Shown here piece by piece: positions 51,658 through 60,082 of a stretch of DNA of 64,000 bases (positions are counted from its first letter, which is position 1; every line of letters begins with the position of its first letter). The notes below the pieces were generated by a model, which was not told where the DNA came from, ran no database searches, and saw only the letters and a list, made by a program, of their open reading frames with translations. A program made the position numbers and the translations under genes. Source of the DNA: Virgibacillus sp. MSP4-1 (GTDB lineage: Bacteria > Bacillota > Bacilli > Bacillales > Alkalibacillaceae). Location: positions 558,001 to 622,000 of the forward strand of contig NZ_CP048021.1 in NCBI RefSeq assembly GCF_010092505.1, written 5' to 3'.

Positions 51658-53181
51658 TTGGAAACGACTGTTGGCAGCTGGATTAGGAAGCATGCAAAGG
51701 CTGACCCTGATCGCATGGCCCTTATTTCACACGAAAAAAGATTCACCTATGAGGAGTTCAATCATCGGGTGAACCGTCTGGGGCATGCCCTCATCTCACT
51801 TGGCGTCCGAAAGGGAGACCGGGTGGATGCACTGCTATTGAACACAAACGAAATTCTGGAGTCGATGTTTGCCTGTGCAAAAATAGGGGCCATATTTGTC
51901 CCAATCAATTTTCGCCTAAGTGTGGAGGAGGTTCATTATATTGTTCAGGATTCCCGGCCCAATCATTTTATTTATGATGAACGAATGAGGCCGCTGGTGG
52001 ATCAGTTGCGGGAAATGAAGTCCAGTATTCTGGAGTATATTCACGTAGGCAATAATCCTCATGAGCTTGATTGGCGTTATGAACAGCTCATTGTCAACGC
52101 GCCTCAGACAGAGCCTGATATCAATATACGAACAGAGGATATTCATATGATGATGTATACCTCAGGAACAACCGGTAAACCAAAAGGGGCGATGCTAAGC
52201 CACCAGAATACCCTGTGGAATGCGATTAACAGCATTCATGCCAGCCCTTTTGAGAAAAGTGATATTACGCTGTCGGCAGCACCTCTCTTTCATATCGGCG
52301 GCATGAGTGTTTTTACAACGCCTTTAATTTATAAGGGAGGAACCGTTATCCTGGATGATAGCTTTGATCCTGAGCGGACCCTGCAGAAAATACAGGAGGA
52401 AAAAATCACAAGCCTTTTCTTAGTTCCTGCGATGTGGCAGGCCATCATGAATGTTGAGAACTTTGAAGACTACGACATATCATCCCTGCGCTTCTGTGTA
52501 TCCGGGGGAGCCCCTTGTCCGATCACAGTGATTACCTTTTTCCAGGATAGGGGGATTCCTTTTTATGAAGGTTTCGGGCTTACGGAAACGGCTCCGTTTG
52601 TCTCGATTCTGGATGAACAAAATACGTTGCGAAAAAATGGCTCTGTAGGCAAAGAACCAATGCACACCCGTGTCCGGATCGTCAACGACCATAACCAGGA
52701 TGTGGAGACAGGGGAAGTAGGAGAATTAATTGTTAAAGGTCCAAATGTTATGGCCGGTTACTGGAATAAACCCGAGGAGACGAAAAGGGTTCTGAAAAAT
52801 GGCTGGTTTTATACAGGCGACCTGGCTAAATATGATGATGAAGGATTTCTCTATATCGTGGACCGGAAAAAGGACATGATTATCACTGGAGGAGAAAATG
52901 TCTATCCTATTGAGGTTGAGCAGGCACTGTACCGTCATCCGAATATCCTGGAAACCGCGGTGGTCGGTTATCCTGATGAAGAGTGGGGAGAATCGGTGAA
53001 GGCTGTGATTGCACTGAAGAACAGTGAAGAACCATTAACTCTGCAGGATATCCATGACTTTTTAGAAGGAAAAATTGCCCGGTTTAAAATGCCGAGAGAG
53101 ATCGAAATGGTTGAGGAACTGCCAAGAAATGCAACAGGTAAAGTGTTAAAAACAAAACTGAGACAAAAGAGTCATTCCTGA
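51658..53181 (+). CDS. acyl-CoA ligase (first AMP-forming)
   Basis: 507-residue ANL-superfamily enzyme. P-loop-like MMYTSGTTGKPKG (about 164-176), GFGLTETAPF, YTGDLAKYDDEGFLYIVDRK and the C-terminal catalytic Lys in NATGKVLKTKLR are intact. TTG 51658 has AGGAGG 8 bases upstream. It would activate the free acid entering the pathway to its CoA ester (AtuH/LiuE-like role). Confidence 0.93.
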   Translation: METTVGSWIRKHAKADPDRMALISHEKRFTYEEFNHRVNRLGHALISLGVRKGDRVDALLLNTNEILESMFACAKIGAIFVPINFRLSVEEVHYIVQDSRPNHFIYDERMRPLVDQLREMKSSILEYIHVGNNPHELDWRYEQLIVNAPQTEPDINIRTEDIHMMMYTSGTTGKPKGAMLSHQNTLWNAINSIHASPFEKSDITLSAAPLFHIGGMSVFTTPLIYKGGTVILDDSFDPERTLQKIQEEKITSLFLVPAMWQAIMNVENFEDYDISSLRFCVSGGAPCPITVITFFQDRGIPFYEGFGLTETAPFVSILDEQNTLRKNGSVGKEPMHTRVRIVNDHNQDVETGEVGELIVKGPNVMAGYWNKPEETKRVLKNGWFYTGDLAKYDDEGFLYIVDRKKDMIITGGENVYPIEVEQALYRHPNILETAVVGYPDEEWGESVKAVIALKNSEEPLTLQDIHDFLEGKIARFKMPREIEMVEELPRNATGKVLKTKLRQKSHS

Positions 53182-53203
53182 TCAGGAAGGGAGCGAGGAG
53201 CAA

Positions 53204-53644
53204 ATGTACGATAAATATTTTGAATATTTTGAAATAGGTGAAACGTGGAAGTCCAGAGCAAGGACGATAACGGAATCTGATCTCGTCATGTTCAGTGCAT
53301 TGACCGGTGACTGGTATCCGCTTCATACCGACATCGAATACGCAAAAAAATCTCCATTTAAACAAAGGATTGCCCATGGAATGCTCGTTCTTTCCATTGG
53401 AACGGGACTGACCAAAATGGAGCCTGAGATTATTATAGCGAATTATGGGATTGATCAGCTGCGGTTCATCCAGCCTGTTTTTATTCATGACACCATCCAT
53501 GTGGAGTTAGAGGTTGTGGATTTGAAAGATAAACAAAATGGTACCGGGGTTGTAACGGTGAAGCAGTCTACTTATAAACAAACCGGAGACCAGGTGATTA
53601 CAGGGATTTCCAAGGCGTTAGTGAAAAAAGAACCGGAAAACTAA
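53204..53644 (+). CDS. MaoC-family dehydratase
   Basis: 146-residue hotdog-fold hydratase. The hydratase-2 region reads LTGDWYPLHTDIEYAKKSPF and IAHGMLVLSIGTGL; the Asp and His of the usual D-x-N-P-x-H motif are kept, with Tyr where Asn is common. It would add water to an enoyl-CoA with R stereochemistry. It lies between the two ligase genes. Confidence 0.9.
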   Translation: MYDKYFEYFEIGETWKSRARTITESDLVMFSALTGDWYPLHTDIEYAKKSPFKQRIAHGMLVLSIGTGLTKMEPEIIIANYGIDQLRFIQPVFIHDTIHVELEVVDLKDKQNGTGVVTVKQSTYKQTGDQVITGISKALVKKEPEN

Positions 53645-53657
53645 GGGAGGAATGAGA

Positions 53658-55205
53658 ATGGAGAGTGCGGTAAGTCGAGTGGCTATTGGAGATATTATTC
53701 GGCGGAATGCAGGGAGGTTTCCGGATAAGAAGGCGATTGTTGAGGGGGATCAGGAAATTACCTATCAGCAGCTGGATGAATTAACGAATCAGTTTGCCAA
53801 CTATCTTCTTCATTCCGGATTTAAAAAAGGGGATAAGGTTCTGACGGTCTGCGGAAACCACTGGGAATATGTAGTGATTTCCAATGGGATTGCCAAGGCA
53901 GGTCTGATCTGGGTGCCAATCAACCCGGCCATATCCAAAGAGGAAAAGCAGTATATTATGAATCTAATCGAACCAAAATTAATCATTGGTGATGCTGTCC
54001 TGATGGAGCCGTCTCTTGAAGTATATCAAGAGTATTGTTCAGCCTTTTTAGCCGTACGGGGGACTTTTGCCGGGGCCCGCCCCTTTTTGCCTGCTATAGA
54101 AGATGAGGCGAAAAAAGAACCGGCTGTGGAGATTCAGGACCGGGATACCGCTCAAATTATGTTCACCAGTGGTACGACCGGCAATCCAAAGGGAGTTATG
54201 ATCAGTCATTTGGCCGTCTATATTGCGAGCTTAGGCAATATTATTGAAAGTGATTTTAAGGAAGATGAAGTCGTCTTAACGATGATGCCGCTGTTCCATT
54301 GTGCCCAGCACACGTTTACGATGTCCACCCTTCACCGCGGGGCCAAAACCGTCATTATCGGTGGCTTTGAACCGGAGCTGCTGATGAAGACGATACAGGA
54401 TCATAAAATTTCGAATATGTTTGCCCTGCCGATGATGTATCGAATGATTTTGGATCATCCGAAAAAAGCTGAATATGATTTAAGTTCACTAAGAAGGTGC
54501 ACGTATGCGATGGCGCCTATGGATAAACGTTCCCTGGAGCGGTGCATCAATCAAATCTGCCCTCAGTTTGCTCTCGGTACAGGGCAGACCGAAATGTATC
54601 CATCCACTATGGTGTTCAGACCGGAAGAACAATTACGGAGATTCGGCTCTTATTGGGGGACGTCTTCCCTGATTAATGATACGGCTGTTATGGATGATGA
54701 GGGCCATCTTTTACCTAAAGGTGAGGTCGGCGAGATTGTGCACAGAGGACCGAACGTCATGAACGGGTATTACAAGAACGAAGAGGAAACGGAAAAAAGC
54801 CGGGCTTTCGGCTGGCATCATACCGGGGATCTGGGCTATTGGGATGAGGATCTGCAGCTGGTGTTTGTTGACCGGAAGAAAGACATTATTAAAACCGGCG
54901 GGGAAAATGTGCCGTCGATTAAAGTGGAGAGTGTTTTACTGATGCATGAAGATATCGAAAATGGTGTTGCCGTCGGACTTCCGCATGAACATTGGTCCGA
55001 GGCTGTTACGGCATTTGTTGTACGGAAAGAAGGAGCGGTCACGTCTTCCGATGATGTCATTTCCTTCTGCCGGCAGCATTTAGGAGGCTTTCAGGTTCCA
55101 AAGGATGTTGTCTTTCTGGAGCAGCTGCCGATGACATCAACAGGAAAAATTCAAAAGCATATGCTCCGTCAGCAGTATAAGAATCATTATCAAGTGACCA
55201 ATTAA
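53658..55205 (+). CDS. acyl-CoA ligase (second AMP-forming)
   Basis: 515-residue ANL enzyme: IMFTSGTTGNPKG, HHTGDLGYWDEDLQLVFVDR and the terminal STGKIQKHMLRQ. The A5-type motif has ALGTGQTEMYPS, less like that of the first ligase (GFGLTETAP), so the two differ in substrate. ATG 53658 follows GGGAGGA by 7 bases; an ATG at 53652 is too close. Confidence 0.92.
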   Translation: MESAVSRVAIGDIIRRNAGRFPDKKAIVEGDQEITYQQLDELTNQFANYLLHSGFKKGDKVLTVCGNHWEYVVISNGIAKAGLIWVPINPAISKEEKQYIMNLIEPKLIIGDAVLMEPSLEVYQEYCSAFLAVRGTFAGARPFLPAIEDEAKKEPAVEIQDRDTAQIMFTSGTTGNPKGVMISHLAVYIASLGNIIESDFKEDEVVLTMMPLFHCAQHTFTMSTLHRGAKTVIIGGFEPELLMKTIQDHKISNMFALPMMYRMILDHPKKAEYDLSSLRRCTYAMAPMDKRSLERCINQICPQFALGTGQTEMYPSTMVFRPEEQLRRFGSYWGTSSLINDTAVMDDEGHLLPKGEVGEIVHRGPNVMNGYYKNEEETEKSRAFGWHHTGDLGYWDEDLQLVFVDRKKDIIKTGGENVPSIKVESVLLMHEDIENGVAVGLPHEHWSEAVTAFVVRKEGAVTSSDDVISFCRQHLGGFQVPKDVVFLEQLPMTSTGKIQKHMLRQQYKNHYQVTN

Positions 55206-55290
55206 TGATTTTAATGAAAGCCTTACCATATTATGATAAAGTATAGAATAAAGATAGAAACAGTTTTTTCAGGCAAAAGGAGGAACCGGC

Positions 55291-56646
55291 TTGTTTACGA
55301 AAATTTTAATCGCGAATCGTGGAGAAATCGCAGCCAGAGTTATCCGAACGTGTAAAAGAATGGGAATCCAGACTGTCGCCATTTATTCCGAGGCAGATGC
55401 AGACAGTCCCCATGTGAAAATGGCGGATGAGTCCTATCTGGCCGGGGGCAATCAGGTCCAGGAAAGCTACTTAAATATGGACCGGATTTTTGAAATGATT
55501 CATGAAAGCGGCGCTGAGGCGGTACATCCCGGTTATGGGCTGATGTCCGAAAATCCGGATTTTGCTAAACGGTGTCAGGAGGAGGGGATTGTTTTTATTG
55601 GCCCATCCCCTGATGTGATCGCCAGGATGGGAAGCAAAATTGAGGCGAGAAAAACGATGAAAGAGGCAGGTGTTCCCGTCGTACCCGGGATTCAATACCC
55701 GCTCGAGGATGGGGATGAGGCTGCTCGTGTGGCGAGTGAAATTGGCTACCCTGTTATGTTAAAGGCTTCTTCAGGGGGTGGCGGCATTGGGATGCAGCTT
55801 GCCCATAATGAGGAAGAAGTGAAAAAAGCGTTCGAGGGAAATCAGAAGCGTGCGCAGACCTTCTTTGGAGACGGGGCGATGTATGTGGAAAAATCAATTC
55901 CGAACCCCCGTCATATTGAAATTCAGGTTTTAGCTGATCAGGCAGGAGAAACCGTTTATTTATGGGAACGGGAATGCTCCATCCAGCGACGCCATCAAAA
56001 GGTTGTCGAGGAGGCGCCTTCTCCCTTTCTCGATGAAGCGACGAGAGAAAGGATGGGAAAGGCGGCTGTGAAGGCGGCGAAATCGATTGGATACGGTAAT
56101 GCAGGTACGATTGAGTTTTTAGTCGATGAGGATAAAAATTTTTATTTCCTGGAGATGAATACACGTCTTCAGGTAGAGCATCCGGTTACAGAAGAGATTA
56201 CAGGCATTGATCTGGTGGAGGAGCAAATAAGGATTGCCAATGGCGAGGCTCTAAGGCTGGAGCAGTCCGGGATCAAAAGGGAAGGGCATGCGATTGAGGT
56301 TAGAATTTATGCAGAGGATCCAAAGACCTTTTTCCCATCCCCAGGGCAAATCACCCAACTGGACTATCCGGAAGGGGAACATATTCGTCATGAATTAGCT
56401 GTCCATTCTGAGTCCAAGGTTACTCCTTTTTATGATCCGATGATTGCAAAATTAATTGTAACTGGGAAGGATCGTGATGAAGGAATTGAGAGATTAGGAG
56501 ATGTACTGGAGAAGTATATAGTAGAAGGAATTAAAACCAATATTCCGATGTTAAGGCAAGTGATTCAGCATCCAGCCTTTCGGGAAGGGAAAACAACGAC
56601 AGATTTTGTCCCGAAATATTTGCAGGGAGAGCATGCCAAATCATAA
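55291..56646 (+). CDS. biotin carboxylase (AccC-type) of an acyl-CoA carboxylase
   Basis: 451 residues. N-terminal KILIANRGEIAARVIRTCKR, the ATP-grasp KASSGGGGIGM (about 151-161), HIEIQVLADQ, ERECSIQRRHQKVVEEAPSP and LEMNTRLQVEHPVTE give a complete biotin carboxylase; there is no carrier domain at the C-terminus, which is supplied by the gene at 45780. TTG start 55291, AAAGGAGG 7 bases upstream. It ends the operon, with a terminator at 56687. Confidence 0.94.
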   Translation: MFTKILIANRGEIAARVIRTCKRMGIQTVAIYSEADADSPHVKMADESYLAGGNQVQESYLNMDRIFEMIHESGAEAVHPGYGLMSENPDFAKRCQEEGIVFIGPSPDVIARMGSKIEARKTMKEAGVPVVPGIQYPLEDGDEAARVASEIGYPVMLKASSGGGGIGMQLAHNEEEVKKAFEGNQKRAQTFFGDGAMYVEKSIPNPRHIEIQVLADQAGETVYLWERECSIQRRHQKVVEEAPSPFLDEATRERMGKAAVKAAKSIGYGNAGTIEFLVDEDKNFYFLEMNTRLQVEHPVTEEITGIDLVEEQIRIANGEALRLEQSGIKREGHAIEVRIYAEDPKTFFPSPGQITQLDYPEGEHIRHELAVHSESKVTPFYDPMIAKLIVTGKDRDEGIERLGDVLEKYIVEGIKTNIPMLRQVIQHPAFREGKTTTDFVPKYLQGEHAKS

Positions 56647-56686
56647 AGTTTGAAGATTTGGTATGACACTTACAGTTATACCGTGC

Positions 56687-56729
56687 AGCATCTGATCTGG
56701 AGGTCCTGATCCAGGTCAGATGCTTTTAT
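56687..56729 (+). terminator. terminator of the Atu-like operon
   Basis: AGCATCTGA plus CTGG pairs with CCAG plus TCAGATGCT around a short loop, followed by TTTATT. Confidence 0.9.
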
Positions 56730-56738
56730 TGGCCTGGG

Positions 56739-57107
56739 GAATTATAGGATAAACGGATTGTGGATGATATAGACATGAGAGGCCACGTCCGGCTCCAGCG
56801 CCCAGCGACTTGCGAGACTTCCTTCACCTCCGTCCGATAAGTCAACATCGACTCTCTCCGTTCGTCGTGTTTCCTTTTCCGCGTGTTAACTGTCTGTAAG
56901 ACCCCCTGTGAGAAAAAATGGGGGTCAACAGCCAGTAAACATCCGATTTGTTCAACTAACAATCAGTGGGGATGAACCCCACTGATTGAAGTTTCACTTT
57001 ATCTCCTCCGGCTCAGTCCAGTCCGTACGTCGCTAATAGAAAAGCGGAGGCGACTGTTTAGGCCTGGGAGCCGTAGCTGGACAAACGGGCGCTTCCGCCT
57101 TTGTTCT
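56739..57107 (+). repeat. long composite repeat, copy 2 (369 bases)
   Basis: Same module order as 22190-22632. It lacks about 74 bases, exactly the CATAAGCAGAATA hairpin region: the sequence passes from GTTTAGGCC straight to TGGGAGCCG. Between 56647 and 57163 no gene is seen. Confidence 0.8.
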
Positions 57108-57163
57108 GGAATAAAACAGGAATCTTCAGGAAAACGTAAGCGAAAAAGGAGAACCATCTGCAT

Positions 57164-57622
57164 ATGCTTTCATGGATGATTCGTCTGGGCCTCTTGGTGA
57201 TTTCTTTTGTTTCATTGTGGTTTTATCCGGCAAAGGCCCTTCAAAAATATTTTCCTGTTTCTTTATTTACGTCCGGCCTTGCTTTAATTATGTGTTCTTT
57301 ATCTTTTCGGTACAGGTTCTGGATGGTAAGCGGCAGTATTTTTAAACGTCTCGTTAATGATTTAACCTTTGTGTTCGGCCCTTTTTTCGCCGGCACTTTA
57401 TGGATTTTCCATTTGACATTTGGGAAGTTCTGGCGTTATGCGGGCGTCAATGCGATGATGAATGTTGTGCTGTCCTTTTTGCTAAATCCGCTGTTCCAGA
57501 GGTATAATGTATACAAATTTGTAAACTTTAACGCAGCTTATTTGTTTTTAACCTATATGGGCTATGCGCTTGTTCTTTATCCATATCAGTTGCTGATTAG
57601 AGACAGGAAGGAAAAAGCTTAG
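57164..57622 (+). CDS. CBO0543-like integral membrane protein
   Basis: 152 residues with five hydrophobic segments. FGPFFAGTLWIFHLTFGKFW and LLNPLFQRYNVYKFVNF resemble the small CBO0543 family of Bacillota membrane proteins; function unknown. AAAAGGAG lies 10 or more bases before the ATG. Convergent with moaB, only 6 bases between the ends. Confidence 0.75.
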   Translation: MLSWMIRLGLLVISFVSLWFYPAKALQKYFPVSLFTSGLALIMCSLSFRYRFWMVSGSIFKRLVNDLTFVFGPFFAGTLWIFHLTFGKFWRYAGVNAMMNVVLSFLLNPLFQRYNVYKFVNFNAAYLFLTYMGYALVLYPYQLLIRDRKEKA

Positions 57623-57628
57623 GTATGC

Positions 57629-58141
57629 CTATAACTGTTTTTCGATTTCATGCCGGACATGAGTGAGTTCCGGCAGAATCAGCTCCTTCATCGCCAGCTT
57701 CACTGCACCTGATGAGCCTGGCATGGAGAAGACCGCTGTGTTCTGATAGATTCCAGCAATCGCCCGGCTTAAGATTGCCGCGGAGCCAATGTCTTTCTGA
57801 TAGCTCAGCATGCGGAAAAGCTCTCCAAAGCCCGGCATTTCCTTTTCCAATAAATCCCGAACGGCTTCATAGGTTGTATCACGGTCGGAGATGCCTGTTC
57901 CTCCATTTAGCAGAAGGGTGTGGACATCCTCGCGTTTGGCTAAGTCCCGGATTGCGTCCTGGATGGAGGAATAGTCATCCTTTAAAATCTGATAATCCAC
58001 CCATTTATACTGATGTTCCTCAAGTAAATCTTTTATGAGTTTCCCGCTTTTATCCGTTTCTTCTGTTCTCGTATCTGACACTGTAATCATCGCACATTGG
58101 ACATTCTCAGGGGATGATTTACGGTGATCGTGTACGCCCAT
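57629..58141 (-). CDS. moaB: molybdenum cofactor biosynthesis protein B
   Basis: 170 residues with the MogA/MoaB fold. AMITVSDTRTEETDKSG, LLNGGTGISDRDTTYEAV and FSMPGSSGAVKLAM are the conserved molybdopterin-binding motifs; the enzyme adenylylates molybdopterin before molybdate insertion. Start 58141 has GAGGAGG 8 bases upstream. It diverges from moeA, its pathway partner. Confidence 0.94.
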   Translation of the reverse strand: MGVHDHRKSSPENVQCAMITVSDTRTEETDKSGKLIKDLLEEHQYKWVDYQILKDDYSSIQDAIRDLAKREDVHTLLLNGGTGISDRDTTYEAVRDLLEKEMPGFGELFRMLSYQKDIGSAAILSRAIAGIYQNTAVFSMPGSSGAVKLAMKELILPELTHVRHEIEKQL

Positions 58142-58181
58142 TTCGTATTCCTCCTCATTTTTATATTGTATACACAGTTTA

Positions 58182-58242
58182 CCACGCATTAAATGGCCAT
58201 AATACCCCCACTCACTGATGGTGGAAGTTCCACTTAAGTTTA
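58182..58242 (+). repeat. dispersed GGCCGTAAT-type repeat, copy 7
   Basis: CACGCATTAAATGGCCATAA, TACCCCCACTCACTGATGG and GGAAGTTCCACTTAAG. It occupies the moaB-moeA divergent intergenic region. Confidence 0.6.
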
Positions 58243-58362
58243 CGAGGCTGTTCTTTAAAAGCATGGTTAATGATAAACTGGTTCAGAAAGACGTATAATG
58301 AAACAAAGAGATAGTGCTGAAGTAAAAGAATTCTAGAATTGCAGATAGAAAGGGAGAGTTTG

Positions 58363-59622
58363 ATGAGCGATAACGAGCAATTTTCAAGATTTCGACGTAA
58401 GGCAGTGAAAGTAGAGGACGCCCTTCCATCGATTCTTTCTTACATACCGGAAGCGAAACGTGAACAAGTCCCATTGGATCAGGTGCTGGGATCCACACTT
58501 TCTGAAGATGTGAAGGCTCCTCATCCGATTCCCCATTTCCGACGTTCAGGCTATGATGGCTATGCGGTTATTTCTCAAGACTTAGAGGATGCTTCCAAGG
58601 AACAGCCTGTCTATTTAAAGCTGGTAGATGATATTCCTTGCGGGGAAGTGCCGGGTAAAAGGCTGAAAAGCGGACAGACCGCAAGAATTATGACAGGTGC
58701 GATGGCTCCAGATGAGGCGGACAGTGTGATTATGCTGGAAGCGACCGAACAGGAGGAGCGGGATGACGGAACTTATGTAAAATTCACGAAGCCGATTCCA
58801 TCGGGAAAAAATATTACATCGATTGGTGAGGAAACGTCAGAAGGAGAAGTTCTTTTACGGGAAGGGACAACGATAAACCCCGGGGCCATGGCGGTGTTAT
58901 CCTCCTTAGGCTATGCACAGGTTCCCGTCTATAAAAAGCCGAAAATTGCGGTGTTATCGACCGGTACAGAGCTCCTGGAAGTTGATGAACCTCTGGAGCC
59001 GGGGAAGATCCGCAACAGCAATACATACATGCTGGCCGGACAAATTCAGGCCAATGGTGGAGAGCCTGTACTGATTGGCAAGTTTCCCGATGAGGTGGGC
59101 CCGGCTAAGGCGAAAATTCAGTCTCTTTTAGAGGATCCTGAGATTGACCTGATTGTGACAACAGGCGGTGTGTCGGTCGGGGATTACGACATTATGACCG
59201 ATATTTTCCTGAATTGGGAAGGAAAGACCCTGTTTAATAAGGTGCAAATGAGACCGGGAAGTGTGACAACGGCCGGAGTTTTTAAAGATAAACTTATGTT
59301 TGGACTGTCCGGCAACCCGGGAGCCTGTTATGTAGGATTTGAACTTTTTGTAAAACCGGCAATCGAACGTTTAACCGGAAGAGGAGGCGGCCACGTAAAG
59401 AAAACTGCCTTTTTGGAGCAGGATTATACGAAGCTCAATGCCTTCCCCCGCTTTGTAAGAGGCTATGTTGATGAAAAGGACGGTCAGCTCCGGGCACATC
59501 CGGTCGGCCTCGATATGTCCAGTGCGCTTCTGTCCATGAAGGATACAAACGCCCTGATCGTCATCCCTCCAACCAAAACAGGGTTAAAAGCCGGCGATCA
59601 AGTAGAAGTAATTCCAGTGTAG
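58363..59622 (+). CDS. moeA: molybdopterin molybdotransferase
   Basis: 419 residues. Features: HFRRSGYDGYAVIS with the conserved Asp, GTARIMTGAMAPDEADSVI-type segment (QTARIMTGAMAPDEADSVIM), STGTELLEVDEPLEPGKIRN, TTGGVSVGDYDIM and MFGLSGNPGACYVGFELF. It inserts molybdate into adenylylated molybdopterin. AAAGGGAGAG lies just before the ATG at 58363. Single gene; the repeat block follows. Confidence 0.95.
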   Translation: MSDNEQFSRFRRKAVKVEDALPSILSYIPEAKREQVPLDQVLGSTLSEDVKAPHPIPHFRRSGYDGYAVISQDLEDASKEQPVYLKLVDDIPCGEVPGKRLKSGQTARIMTGAMAPDEADSVIMLEATEQEERDDGTYVKFTKPIPSGKNITSIGEETSEGEVLLREGTTINPGAMAVLSSLGYAQVPVYKKPKIAVLSTGTELLEVDEPLEPGKIRNSNTYMLAGQIQANGGEPVLIGKFPDEVGPAKAKIQSLLEDPEIDLIVTTGGVSVGDYDIMTDIFLNWEGKTLFNKVQMRPGSVTTAGVFKDKLMFGLSGNPGACYVGFELFVKPAIERLTGRGGGHVKKTAFLEQDYTKLNAFPRFVRGYVDEKDGQLRAHPVGLDMSSALLSMKDTNALIVIPPTKTGLKAGDQVEVIPV

Positions 59623-59630
59623 GGATGTAA

Positions 59631-59805
59631 AGAAAAGCGGAGGGGCCTTGCTCAGCCCCGACCGGATAAGCAAGCCCTATGGAGTGGCATGGTTTTGGCC
59701 ATGGAATGGCTTTGGCTTATATCCGCCTTGACCTGGGAGCCGCAGCTGGACAAAGAAAAGCGGAGGCGACCGTTCAGGCCTAACGGACGCTTCCGCTTTT
59801 GTTTT
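59631..59805. repeat. hairpin repeat block (H4 plus a short second copy)
   Basis: AGAAAAGCGGAGGGGCC opens a hairpin with GGATAAGC/GCTTATATCC and CATGG/CCATG pairing, then GACCTGGGAGCCGCAGCTGG, then a second AAAGCGGAGGCGACCGTTCA...GGACGCTTCCGCTTTT palindrome. This is the same family as H1-H3, with different loop sequences. Confidence 0.72.
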
Positions 59806-60007
59806 GGTATAAAAGCTTCTGAGCACATGTATAGCGAATTTTCCGTCAAATCTGTTAATATAATAATATCAGTGATTTTTCCTCGTTTTGGGTTTTCCTC
59901 AATTTTGATGAACACCCTTTCTTTCCCATTTTTTTAAATAAACTTCATATGGCTGTTTTAGGCCCGCTATGATTTTTTCCTATCGTTTTAAGAGAATTTC
60001 TTTTTTT

Positions 60008-60058
60008 TCACGCATGAACGGGTCGTGATACCTCCACTTATGGAAGTTTCACTTTATT
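60008..60058 (+). repeat. dispersed GGCCGTAAT-type repeat, copy 8
   Basis: CACGCATGAACGGGTCGTGA, TACCTCCACTTATGG and AAGTTTCACTTTATT, 25 bases upstream of the first DUF1538 gene. The region 59806-60007 is AT-rich with no gene seen. Confidence 0.65.
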
Positions 60059-60082
60059 TACAAACATGAAGGAAGGTTTTAT

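Noticed and set aside
44972-56646. Reading the operon as a standard leucine/isovalerate (yng/liu) cluster
   Set aside because: No HMG-CoA lyase gene is present, and AtuA-type genes are.
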